Shown: positions 41,516-49,722 of the stretch, one piece after another
Numbering within the stretch: position 1 is the stretch's first letter
How the letters are laid out: each line of letters opens with the position of its first letter
Source: JABCPE02 sp963506915
Lineage (GTDB): Bacteria; Bacteroidota; Bacteroidia; Flavobacteriales; Weeksellaceae
Reading direction: 5' to 3'
DNA: 64,000 nucleotides
Assembly (NCBI GenBank): GCA_963506915.1
Contig: CAUORE010000005.1
Span: 3,991-67,990 of the forward strand
The notes under the pieces: model-generated
What the model saw: only the letters and a program-made list of their open reading frames with translations
The model's database searches: none
Told to the model about the DNA's origin: nothing
Position numbers and translations under genes: made by a program

Positions 41516-43708
41516 TTAATTTGCTACATCACTGATGAATTTTATTCTAAGCATTCGGATTTCTTCATCAGTCAAATCATCCGAAAACTCGGCACAAAGT
41601 ACCTTCATGCTGTCACTTTCAGACTCTTTCATGAAATCCATAAACTCCTCCACCAGATCTTCATCTATATTTTCCTCAATATAATAGTCTATATTCAGCT
41701 TAGTTCCTTGATAAACAATACTTTCCATTTCAGAAAGAAGCTCATCCATCGTCAAGTTTTTAGCCTGAGCGATATCCTCCAAATCCATCTTTTTATCGGT
41801 ATTTTGGATAATGAAAACTTTATGGTTAGATTTATTGACAAGCTGTTTCAGAACCATATCCTGCATACGCTCTATATTGTTCTCTTCAACATACTTAGCA
41901 ATAAACTCCGCAAATTCCTTTCCGTATTTTTTAGCTTTTCCTTCGCCTACTCCATAGATTTTTGTAATTTCCTCTATAGTAATAGGATACTGCACCGTCA
42001 TATCCTCCAAACTTGGGTCCATAAAGACTGTATAAGGCGGAATTCCGTGCTTTTTAGCAACAGATTTTCTTAGCTCTTTCAGCTGGTTATACAGATTTTC
42101 ATCCAAACCTCCACCACTCTGCACCTGAACCTGCTCCGAAGCGGCTTGGCTAAGGTCATACTTTCTGTCTTCGGCTATCATGAACGGATTTTTCTCTTTT
42201 CCAGCCAAGAAATCAAGCCCTTTTTGAGATAATTCTAAAACACCATAGGTCTCAATATCCTTATTGATGTAGTTCTGCACCAAAGCCTGTCTGATGATGG
42301 ATTTCCAGAAATTATCTGTCTGCTCTTTTCCTTTACCAAAGAAAGAAGAGTTTTCTAATTTATAAGACTTCGTAACTGGAGTTTCTCGCCCTAAAAGCAC
42401 TGAAATCAAATCATTTATCTTAAATTTCTCTTCTAATTCTTTTATCAGTTCCAAAACTACTTTCAGTTCTTTGGAAACATCTTTCAGAGTCGGAGGATTT
42501 ACAGAATTATCGCACATTTTGGCTCCAGCGCCATTTACAGGGTCAAACTGTTCTCCAAAATAATACAACAAATACTGTCTTCTGTTCATAGAAGTTTCCG
42601 CATAGCCCACCACTTCATTCAAAAGCTGAAGACCAATTTCTCTCTCCGAAACAGGTTTTTGAGCCAAAAACTTCTCTAATTTATCTATATCTTTTGGGTC
42701 ATAAAAAGCCAAACAATAGCCCTCGCCGCCGTCTCTTCCTGCTCTCCCCGTTTCCTGATAGTAGCTTTCCAAAGATTTCGGAATATCATAATGAATCACA
42801 AAACGAACATCCGGTTTGTCTATCCCCATCCCAAAAGCTATCGTAGCGACGATCACATCCACTTCCTCCATCAGGAACTTGTCCTGGTTTGCCACTCGGG
42901 ATTTTGCATCTAATCCTGCGTGATACGGCAGAGCATTGATTCCATTCACCTGCAAAAGCTGAGCAAATTCCTCCACTTTCTTTCTGCTGAGACAATATAC
43001 TATCCCTGCTTTGCCTTTATTTTGGTTAATGAACTTCACTATTTCCTTATCTACATTCACTTTTGGGCGAACTTCGTAGAATAGATTTGGTCTGTTAAAA
43101 CTTTCCTTAAAGACCACAGCATCAGTCATTCCCAGTGTTTTTTGAATATCATCCTGAACTTTAGGCGTTGCAGTAGCCGTCAGGGCAATCACAGGAACAT
43201 TTGCGATTTGGTCTATAATGGTTTTTAGATTACGATATTCAGGGCGGAAATCATGTCCCCATTCTGAGATACAGTGCGCCTCATCTATAGCCACAAAGGA
43301 AATTTTCACTTCCTTCAAAAAGTCTAAATATTCTTCTTTTATCAAACTTTCAGGCGCTACATAGAGCAACTTGGTTTTCCCAGATTTTATATCATCCATT
43401 ACGGTTTTGGTCTGGGTTTTATTGAGAGAAGAATTCAGTACATGAGCCACTCCTTCTTCGGAAAACAGCCCATTCACGGCATCTACCTGATTTTTCATCA
43501 AGGCTATAAGCGGAGAAACCACGATTGCCGTTCCCTCGCTCATCAGAGCAGGAAGCTGGTAGCAAAGAGACTTACCACCACCTGTCGGCATCAAAACGAA
43601 AACATCTCTACCCTCTAAGAGCGTAGAAATAATTTCCTCCTGATGTCCTTTAAAATTAGAAAAACCAAAATATTTTTTTAGAGAATCTGATATTTTCCCA
43701 TTTTTCAT
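41516..43708 (-). CDS. recQ: ATP-dependent DNA helicase RecQ with degenerate zinc site
   Basis: RecQ is a 3'-5' DNA helicase for repair and recombination. Walker A is at MPTGGGKSLCYQLPA (about 40-54) and DEAHC at 142-146; motif V to VI reads FGMGIDKPDVRFVIH and QETGRAGRDG. Downstream the RecQ-Ct zinc domain normally has four cysteines; here these positions are Ser373, Ala396, Cys399 and Ser402, so three are lost. Winged-helix and HRDC domains follow to residue 730. The zinc loss seems lineage-specific, because the sequence around it is otherwise well conserved. The gene has a good promoter and starts the recQ-toxin/antitoxin-glycosyltransferase unit. Confidence 0.93.
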   Translation of the reverse strand: MKNGKISDSLKKYFGFSNFKGHQEEIISTLLEGRDVFVLMPTGGGKSLCYQLPALMSEGTAIVVSPLIALMKNQVDAVNGLFSEEGVAHVLNSSLNKTQTKTVMDDIKSGKTKLLYVAPESLIKEEYLDFLKEVKISFVAIDEAHCISEWGHDFRPEYRNLKTIIDQIANVPVIALTATATPKVQDDIQKTLGMTDAVVFKESFNRPNLFYEVRPKVNVDKEIVKFINQNKGKAGIVYCLSRKKVEEFAQLLQVNGINALPYHAGLDAKSRVANQDKFLMEEVDVIVATIAFGMGIDKPDVRFVIHYDIPKSLESYYQETGRAGRDGGEGYCLAFYDPKDIDKLEKFLAQKPVSEREIGLQLLNEVVGYAETSMNRRQYLLYYFGEQFDPVNGAGAKMCDNSVNPPTLKDVSKELKVVLELIKELEEKFKINDLISVLLGRETPVTKSYKLENSSFFGKGKEQTDNFWKSIIRQALVQNYINKDIETYGVLELSQKGLDFLAGKEKNPFMIAEDRKYDLSQAASEQVQVQSGGGLDENLYNQLKELRKSVAKKHGIPPYTVFMDPSLEDMTVQYPITIEEITKIYGVGEGKAKKYGKEFAEFIAKYVEENNIERMQDMVLKQLVNKSNHKVFIIQNTDKKMDLEDIAQAKNLTMDELLSEMESIVYQGTKLNIDYYIEENIDEDLVEEFMDFMKESESDSMKVLCAEFSDDLTDEEIRMLRIKFISDVAN

Positions 43709-43766
43709 ACTTACTTATTTGTTTTTAGTTTTTATTCAAAAATCAATTTTGTGAGGTGTCTTTTAC

Positions 43767-43795
43767 CAAAGATAAGAAATAAATTTGATTTGCAA
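43767..43795 (-). promoter_or_regulatory. Promoter for recQ
   Basis: On the minus strand a TTG (43795-43793) lies 18 bases from TATCTTTG (43774-43767), an excellent Bacteroidetes -33/-7 match, about 59 bases upstream of the recQ start. Confidence 0.65.
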
Positions 43796-43859
43796 AGAAT
43801 GTTAAACAATTTTTATTCTTAGTTCTTGACCACTAAAAAGTTATCTTTATGCCTTAAAT

Positions 43860-44303
43860 CTACTCTTTTTCTTCCTCTTCTTTTCTATAAATCAAGCAGT
43901 CATGAGGAAATTTTTCAATTTTAAGAGGACACTTTTTTAAATCTATTGTATATTCTCCTCTTTTGAAATAAACTCGTTTAACTCCCATAATAGGATGGTG
44001 TGGTATGGGTTCTATGTAAATTTTCATGGTATCTTTTTTATAAACTAAGATATTCATCCCTTGTGATAGTCCATGATTTTCTCTTTCCTTTTTATCAGAA
44101 AAGTATTTTATACCATTTTCAATTTTTTGTAGATAGATTTCTTTATTTTCCCTATAGAATTTATCCACACTTAAACCTTCCCAAAGAGGTTGGGCATTTA
44201 CATAACTATAACTACATAAGAAAATAACTGATAACAATTTCACGCCTATTACACCTATTTTTTCATTGGATAAATATTTGCTAATAAAGTTTTTATTCTT
44301 CAT
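43860..44303 (-). CDS. Secreted protein, paralogue of its neighbour (gene A)
   Basis: A 147-residue protein with a signal-peptide-like segment (about residues 15-38, ending SYVNAQ). It ends with KIEKFPHDCLIYRKEEEEKE, almost the same as the end of the next gene. Between, MNILVYKKDTMKIYIE corresponds to the neighbour's NVFIYKKDTMDIHINL. No family recognised. It overlaps gene B by eleven bases, so the two are coexpressed. A role in the envelope is likely from the signal peptides, nothing more. Confidence 0.6.
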   Translation of the reverse strand: MKNKNFISKYLSNEKIGVIGVKLLSVIFLCSYSYVNAQPLWEGLSVDKFYRENKEIYLQKIENGIKYFSDKKERENHGLSQGMNILVYKKDTMKIYIEPIPHHPIMGVKRVYFKRGEYTIDLKKCPLKIEKFPHDCLIYRKEEEEKE

Positions 44304-44694
44304 CTTTTCTATAAATTAAACAATCATTAGGGAAACTTTTTATCTGATAATCACTATCAAATCTACAATTTTTAAAGTTTATTGAAAATTTTCCTTTCTG
44401 AAAATGTAGATTTTGAATAAAAATTTGTTTTCTTTCTTCTAAATTTATGTGAATATCCATAGTATCTTTTTTATAAATAAAAACATTTCTACTCTTATTT
44501 GTTATTGCCATAGGTATCGTTTTTTTCATAGATGAAGACAAAAAGTAAATAGTTTCTGCATTATTTGTCTTTATCTTTTTCACAGAAAGAGGTTTCTCTG
44601 AAACAGAGATACTATCAACAATAATTATTGTAGGCAAGGGCTGTGCATTTAAATGGAAAAACACGAATGACAAGAAAACAATTAAATATCTCAT
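44293..44694 (-). CDS. Secreted protein, paralogue of its neighbour (gene B)
   Basis: A 133-residue protein with an N-terminal signal peptide (about 1-17, ending LNAQP) and the same motif set as gene A: YKKDTMDIHIN, then QKGKFSINFKNC, then the end SFPNDCLIYRKDEE. A Cys-rich tail (one Cys each near the ends) is shared by both. It is the first gene of the pair. The length difference comes mainly from an insertion in gene A around its first strand. Function unknown. Confidence 0.6.
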   Translation of the reverse strand: MRYLIVFLSFVFFHLNAQPLPTIIIVDSISVSEKPLSVKKIKTNNAETIYFLSSSMKKTIPMAITNKSRNVFIYKKDTMDIHINLEERKQIFIQNLHFQKGKFSINFKNCRFDSDYQIKSFPNDCLIYRKDEE

Positions 44695-44746
44695 AGTTAT
44701 TGTATCATATGTTTTATTCCCATGATTATTTTTAGAAAAAAATTAT

Positions 44747-44754
44747 TATTTTTG
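44747..44754 (+). promoter_or_regulatory. Promoter -7 box for kdsD
   Basis: TATTTTTG matches TAnnTTTG, 35 bases before the TTG start of kdsD. Confidence 0.5.
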
Positions 44755-44788
44755 AACGGAAATGTAAAAGTAATAAAATTTTACCAAA

Positions 44789-45745
44789 TTGAACTCAATA
44801 GATTTAATCCAAATAGCAAAAAATACCATCTCTGCAGAAATAGAAGAGCTGGAAGCCTTGAAAAACCGTATCGATGAAAACTTTAATAAGGCTGTAAATA
44901 CCATTCACAAAGCCAAAGGAAAACTGATTGTAGTAGGCATCGGGAAGAGCGCCCACATCGGGAATAAAATAGTAGCAACGCTAAATTCCACAGGGACGCC
45001 GTCACAATTCCTACACGCTGCCGAGGCTATTCATGGAGATTTAGGAGTTATTCAGAAAGATGATGTGGTGCTGTGCATCTCCAATTCAGGAAATTCACCC
45101 GAAATCGTAAATCTTCTGCCATTTTTAAAGAAGTATTCTTCGGCGCTCATTGGGATGACAGGAAACATGAAAAGCAAACTCGCTGAGTTTTCGGAAATCA
45201 CCTTAAACACGCATGTTTCCAAAGAAGCCTGCCCTAATCAGCTGGCTCCAACCACTTCCACTACGGTTCAGCTGGCTCTGGGCGATGCTCTGGCAGTGTG
45301 TCTGATGGAACTTAACCAATTCAAAAAAGAAGATTTTGCTAAATTCCACCCTGGTGGAGCTTTGGGCAAACAAACCGCGAAAGTAGAGCAGTTTCTCTCT
45401 CAAAACAAACCAAAAGTGGATATCAATGCCACTATAAAAGAAGTCATTATCTCCATCAGCAGTTCTAAACACGGCATCACTGTAATCACCGAAAACGAAG
45501 AAATAAAAGGCGTAATCACCGATGGCGACCTGCGAAGAATGCTCTCCGAAAGAGACTCTATTTCAGGGATTTTCGCAAGAGATATTATGAGTAAAAACCC
45601 TAAAACCATAGAGAAAAGCGCCCTCGCAAAGGAAGCCATGCAGATACTGAAACAAAACAACATAGGACAGCTGGTAGTGACAGACCACGGGAAATACTTC
45701 GGAATTATAGACCTACACCGCCTTTTGGACGAAGGCATAAACTAA
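44789..45745 (+). CDS. kdsD: D-arabinose 5-phosphate isomerase (KpsF/GutQ family), TTG start
   Basis: This enzyme makes D-arabinose 5-phosphate from ribulose 5-phosphate, the first step to Kdo of lipopolysaccharide. The SIS domain (about 30-180) shows VVGIGKSAHIGNKIVATL and CISNSGNSPEIVNLLPFL, with HPGGALGK near its end; two CBS domains follow (about 205-318). Family start position and spacing from the promoter box favour the TTG at 44789. It is directly followed by tatC with eight bases between them, so the two are probably one transcript. Confidence 0.93.
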   Translation: MNSIDLIQIAKNTISAEIEELEALKNRIDENFNKAVNTIHKAKGKLIVVGIGKSAHIGNKIVATLNSTGTPSQFLHAAEAIHGDLGVIQKDDVVLCISNSGNSPEIVNLLPFLKKYSSALIGMTGNMKSKLAEFSEITLNTHVSKEACPNQLAPTTSTTVQLALGDALAVCLMELNQFKKEDFAKFHPGGALGKQTAKVEQFLSQNKPKVDINATIKEVIISISSSKHGITVITENEEIKGVITDGDLRRMLSERDSISGIFARDIMSKNPKTIEKSALAKEAMQILKQNNIGQLVVTDHGKYFGIIDLHRLLDEGIN

Positions 45746-45753
45746 AAAATAGA

Positions 45754-46566
45754 ATGAGCAACCAAAAAGAAATGTCTTTCCTAGACCATCTGGGAGAACT
45801 GCGCGGGCACCTTATAAGGTCTGTAATAGCCATAATCATCGCGGCGGTTTTCATCGGAATCAATACCAATTGGGTAGTGGATAATATCCTCTTCTACCCT
45901 ACCAAACCTGATTTTCCTACTTTTAGATACATCAATTATTTTACCCAAGAATATTTGGGCGAAGAAAGCATTTCCCTTCCTGAGACATTTCCTATACAAG
46001 TGCGAAAACTGTATGAACAGTTTAATGTAATGATGTCTATTTCTATTTTTGGAGGAATTCTTCTGGCGTTTCCTTATATTATTTGGGAGCTGTGGAGATT
46101 TATCAGCCCTGCTCTGCTGCCTAACGAGAGAAAATATTCCCTTATCATCATCCACGGAACTTGGATTTTATTCTTCTTCGGCGCACTATGTGGGTATTTC
46201 ATCATTTTGCCATTCGCTATCAATTTTGGATATTTCTTTAGAATTTCAGATGAAATCAAGCTGAGCTATGACCTGTCTGACTATCTTTCCATATTCCTGC
46301 AAGTGGTTTTTGGAATGGCGATTATCTTCCTGTTTCCAATGATAGTCTATGTTTTGACTTCACTGGGTATTCTTACGCCTCAATTGATGAAAACCTACCG
46401 AAGACACGCCATTGTCATCATTATGATTATCGCTGCCATCATCACGCCTGCCGATGTGGTCAGTATGTTTATCGCGGCTATTCCGCTATTGTTACTCTAT
46501 GAAATGAGCGTTGCAATGGCTCAAATCATCCACAAAAGATTACTAAAAGAACAGGATTTAGATTAA
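45754..46566 (+). CDS. tatC: Twin-arginine translocase subunit TatC
   Basis: TatC is the membrane receptor for twin-arginine signal peptides in the Tat export pathway. The 270-residue protein has six hydrophobic helices; the conserved N-terminal MSFLDHLGELRGHLIRS lies just before the first helix, and conserved regions include SPALLPNERKYS and FGMAIIFLFPMIVYVLTSLGI. A TatA/E subunit is needed but not encoded next to it here. It follows kdsD and ends at a bidirectional terminator shared with clpP. Confidence 0.95.
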   Translation: MSNQKEMSFLDHLGELRGHLIRSVIAIIIAAVFIGINTNWVVDNILFYPTKPDFPTFRYINYFTQEYLGEESISLPETFPIQVRKLYEQFNVMMSISIFGGILLAFPYIIWELWRFISPALLPNERKYSLIIIHGTWILFFFGALCGYFIILPFAINFGYFFRISDEIKLSYDLSDYLSIFLQVVFGMAIIFLFPMIVYVLTSLGILTPQLMKTYRRHAIVIIMIIAAIITPADVVSMFIAAIPLLLLYEMSVAMAQIIHKRLLKEQDLD

Positions 46567-46570
46567 ATCA

Positions 46571-46605
46571 AAAAAGGTCAGAACGAAAATTCTGACCTTT
46601 TAATT
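46571..46605. terminator. Bidirectional terminator between tatC and clpP
   Basis: AAAAGGTCAGAA and TTCTGACCTTTT are separated by six bases, with poly-A to the left and T-rich sequence to the right. Confidence 0.85.
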
Positions 46606-46618
46606 TTATAATTTTTAT

Positions 46619-47296
46619 TTATTTCTTTTTCTCCAAAACTTCATCTACCATTCCCATTTCTTTCGCTTCAGCAGAAGTCATCCAGTAGTCTCTGTCTGAT
46701 GCTTTTTCCACCCACTCGTAAGACTGCCCAGAATGCTCGGAAATAATATCATAAAGCTCTTTTTTCAATTTAAGCATTTCTCTCAAATTAATTTCCATAT
46801 CGCTCGCAACTCCCTGTGCGCCGCCACTCGGCTGGTGAATCATCACTCTGGAATGCTTCAATGCAGAACGCTTTCCTTTTTCACCTGCAACCAAAAGCAC
46901 CGCTCCCATAGAAGCCGCCATACCTGTACAAATCGTAGCTACATCTGGTTTGATAATCTGCATCGTGTCATAAATTCCCAATCCCGCATAAACACTTCCA
47001 CCAGGCGAATTGATATAAATCTGAATATCCTTACTTGGGTCAGCACTTTCCAAAAACAACAGCTGTGCCGTCACGATATTCGCCACTTGGTCATCAATTC
47101 CTGTTCCCAAAAAGATGATTCTATCCATCATCAATCTTGAGAAAACATCCATCTGCGCTACATTCAGCCTTCTTTCTTCGGTGATGTATGGTGTAAGGTT
47201 GGTAGGATTGAACATTCCCATGTATTGGTCCGTTACCAGCCCATTATTTCCTAAATGTTTTACAGAAAAATCTCTAAATTCTTTCTTTATGTCCAT
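46619..47296 (-). CDS. clpP: ATP-dependent Clp protease proteolytic subunit
   Basis: ClpP forms the barrel-shaped serine protease that works with ClpX or ClpA. The 225-residue protein has the nucleophile region CTGMAASMGAVLL (Ser about 120), the catalytic His region SRVMIHQPSGG, and the Asp later in the family pattern. Its N-terminus has about 20 extra residues before the propeptide-like start, common in Bacteroidota. The usual partner clpX does not follow; next on this strand is the terminator shared with tatC. Upstream is the YciI-like gene, with an 18-base gap. Confidence 0.95.
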   Translation of the reverse strand: MDIKKEFRDFSVKHLGNNGLVTDQYMGMFNPTNLTPYITEERRLNVAQMDVFSRLMMDRIIFLGTGIDDQVANIVTAQLLFLESADPSKDIQIYINSPGGSVYAGLGIYDTMQIIKPDVATICTGMAASMGAVLLVAGEKGKRSALKHSRVMIHQPSGGAQGVASDMEINLREMLKLKKELYDIISEHSGQSYEWVEKASDRDYWMTSAEAKEMGMVDEVLEKKK

Positions 47297-47314
47297 ATAT
47301 AAATCTTTTTAAGG

Positions 47315-47605
47315 TTAATTATTTACAAAATAAGCAAATTTTTCATCAAATTTGGTTGGAATAAATTCTATAATTTCATATTCTGCAATTTCATTTTTAT
47401 AAAATGGGTCTTCTTTCATTATATCCATTACCATTTCTTTATCTTTTTCATTTACAAGAATAATCCCTCCCGTTCTTGGATTTTTTCTTCCAGAACAGAT
47501 GAATTTTCCGAGCAAATAGTATTTATCCAAAAAATCCACATGTTCTTTTAAATATTTTTCTACTTCACTGATTTCCTTTTTGTAGTTTAATGATACTATA
47601 AACAT
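47315..47605 (-). CDS. YciI-like small protein
   Basis: A 96-residue YciI-family protein (MFIVSLNYKKEISEVEKYL at the start, then HVDFLDKYYLLGKFICSGRKN and GGIILV), with the ferredoxin-like alpha/beta fold of that family. Its usual putative active site His-Asp pair is represented by His22 and Asp26. The function is unknown; related proteins are stress-associated or monooxygenase-like. It is 18 bases from clpP on the same strand and the two may be cotranscribed. Confidence 0.8.
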   Translation of the reverse strand: MFIVSLNYKKEISEVEKYLKEHVDFLDKYYLLGKFICSGRKNPRTGGIILVNEKDKEMVMDIMKEDPFYKNEIAEYEIIEFIPTKFDEKFAYFVNN

Positions 47606-47660
47606 AGTTTTATCTCCTTTTTCTCAAAAATTATTCCAATTCCCAAAGGTAACCAATCTG

Positions 47661-49583
47661 TCACAAAATCCGAAAAAGTTTTTGGTCTATTTTACTTTTC
47701 AGCTGGTTTAGTCTGACGATTTGTTCATAAATTTCCGCTTTTTCCTCCGTTTCATCCAGACTTTTTTTCAAATCTTCTATCATTTTCAGCACATACTCTC
47801 TCTTGTGGCGAAGGATAACATCCCTCACGACTTTATCCAGCACTTCATCCTCCGTTCGGAAATAAATATTAAACTTCTTCCAGTCGCTGGTTTCGTAGTT
47901 TTCCACCAGAGCATCAGCTATTTTCCCTGAAATATCTTCGTCCATCAGCCCAAAAAAGAAATTCCCAGAGCGGATTTCGTTCTGTTCCAAGCCCTGCCGA
48001 ACTTCATCTATGATTTTTCTATTGGTTTCCGTAAGGATTTCGCAGTCATCTTCCTGAAAATGATGGATAATTTCCTCTATCACAGTAGTTTGATAAGAAT
48101 TATTTTCAGAGTCTCTTCGGGTCAAAATCCTATCGCCGTATTTCAGCATCAGCTCCACTAATTTTTCTTCCAAAACCAATAGTCCCGCTGTTTTATCAGA
48201 ATCAGCAAAAGGCTTATCCTCCGTTTTTGGGACAATTTCCAGTTTTGGTTTTGGCTGCACCTGTCCTTTCAAAATCTGCTTTTGAACCTGAAGTTCATCA
48301 AAAAGATTTCTTTCCGTGAGCCCAAACTGAGTTGCTATCTGTTTAAGGTAAATTTCCTGCTTCAGCCCATTATCCACATGCGCCACAGATTTCACAATAT
48401 CTCTGATGGCTTCGGCCTTTTTTATCGGGTCGTTTTCAGCTTCTTTAAGGAGAATTTCAGCTTTAAAATCGATGAAATCTTTTGAATTTTCTTTAATGAA
48501 ATTTTTGACAAACTCCATTGAATTTTCCCTCACAAAGCTGTCTGGGTCGTGTCCCTCTGGAAACAACAGAATACGGATATTCATACTTTCCGCGAGGAGC
48601 ATGTCTATACTTCGGAAACTCGCCTTTATTCCCGCTGCATCGCCATCGAAAAGAATGGTAACATTCTCGGTCAGCCTTTTTATCAGCTTTATCTGCTCTG
48701 TAGTCAGGGAAGTTCCAGAACTCGCCACCACATTTTCTATTCCAGACTGATGCAGGGCGACCACATCCATGTAGCCCTCTACCAAGAGGCACATATTTTC
48801 GCGCGAAACGGCTTGTTTAGACTGGAACAATCCATACAGCACATTGGATTTATGATAAATCTCTGTTTCGGGAGAATTTAGGTATTTCGCGGTTTTAGTA
48901 TTTGATTTTAAAATTCTGCCGCCAAATCCCAGCACACGCCCTGAAAACCCATGGATAGGGAAAATCACCCTTTCACGGAAACGGTCTATTCCTTCCGTAG
49001 ATTTTTCCGAAAAGATGGAAAGTCCAGATTTTTCTAAAATTTCTTTGGAATAGCCTTTACTTACAGCATATTGTGTAAAGGCATTTTTGAGTTCTGGAGA
49101 ATATCCGAGCTGAAATTTCTTGATGGTTTCTGGTTTCAGCTCGCGTTCTTTGAAATAAGAAAGCCCTATATTCCGCCCTTCTTCAGTTTCATAAAGTTGG
49201 TTCTGAAAAAAATCATTCGCCACTTCGTGGATTTTGTATAGTAAATCCTTGTCAGTCTGTGCCTTTTTTTCTTCTTCGGTGAGGTCTTTTTTCAGCTCCT
49301 CTATTTCTATTCCGTACTTTTTAGCAGCATAGCGGAGGGCTTCTGGATAGGAAAACCCTTCGATTTCCATCAAAAAAGAAATTGCCGTACCACCTTTTCC
49401 AGAAGAAAAATCTTTCCAAATCTGTTTACTTGGAGAAACTATAAAACTCGGCGTTTTTTCATCTACAAAAGGGCTGAGGCCTTTATAGTTAGAGCCTGCT
49501 CTTTTCAGCTGGACATATTCGCCGACGATTTCCTCCACACGAATGGCAGAAAAAATCTTGTCTATGGTTTCTTTTGTAATCAT
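47661..49583 (-). CDS. dnaG: DNA primase without the usual zinc ligands
   Basis: DnaG synthesises RNA primers for replication. The N-terminal zinc-binding domain aligns with the family but its four ligands are replaced: E. coli CPFH is Ser37-Pro-Phe-Val40, and the later CFGC is Asp58-Phe-Ser-Ser61, while EKTPSF (42-47) and the GGTAISFLM segment remain. The Toprim core is intact with LLVEGYMDVVALHQSG (Glu) and LFDGDAAGIKAS (DxD). The C-terminal helicase-binding region is present and the length is 640 residues. Similar substitution occurs, as far as I recall, in other flavobacterial DnaG. Primer synthesis may use a metal-free fold of this region. Confidence 0.95.
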   Translation of the reverse strand: MITKETIDKIFSAIRVEEIVGEYVQLKRAGSNYKGLSPFVDEKTPSFIVSPSKQIWKDFSSGKGGTAISFLMEIEGFSYPEALRYAAKKYGIEIEELKKDLTEEEKKAQTDKDLLYKIHEVANDFFQNQLYETEEGRNIGLSYFKERELKPETIKKFQLGYSPELKNAFTQYAVSKGYSKEILEKSGLSIFSEKSTEGIDRFRERVIFPIHGFSGRVLGFGGRILKSNTKTAKYLNSPETEIYHKSNVLYGLFQSKQAVSRENMCLLVEGYMDVVALHQSGIENVVASSGTSLTTEQIKLIKRLTENVTILFDGDAAGIKASFRSIDMLLAESMNIRILLFPEGHDPDSFVRENSMEFVKNFIKENSKDFIDFKAEILLKEAENDPIKKAEAIRDIVKSVAHVDNGLKQEIYLKQIATQFGLTERNLFDELQVQKQILKGQVQPKPKLEIVPKTEDKPFADSDKTAGLLVLEEKLVELMLKYGDRILTRRDSENNSYQTTVIEEIIHHFQEDDCEILTETNRKIIDEVRQGLEQNEIRSGNFFFGLMDEDISGKIADALVENYETSDWKKFNIYFRTEDEVLDKVVRDVILRHKREYVLKMIEDLKKSLDETEEKAEIYEQIVRLNQLKSKIDQKLFRIL

Positions 49584-49722
49584 GGGCGTAAAATTATGAA
49601 TTTTATTTAAAACCTAAATCTTTTATAGTGTGTATAAGTGTTTATAAAATAAAATTTTATTGTTCGCATTTTTTTTGCATTTTTGCATATCATTTTTAAC
49701 TCAAAATTTATACCTACAAAAA

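Noticed and set aside
41396..42073. 225-residue plus-strand frame across the recQ 3' end
   Set aside because: Antisense to recQ, rich in Ile, Phe and His as expected for a shadow frame, with no recognised domain.
49660..49722. Upstream extension of the arginine decarboxylase by 21 residues
   Set aside because: The extension (MFAFFLHFCISFLTQ) is not part of the family and resembles the A/T-rich leader; the ATG at 49723 fits.
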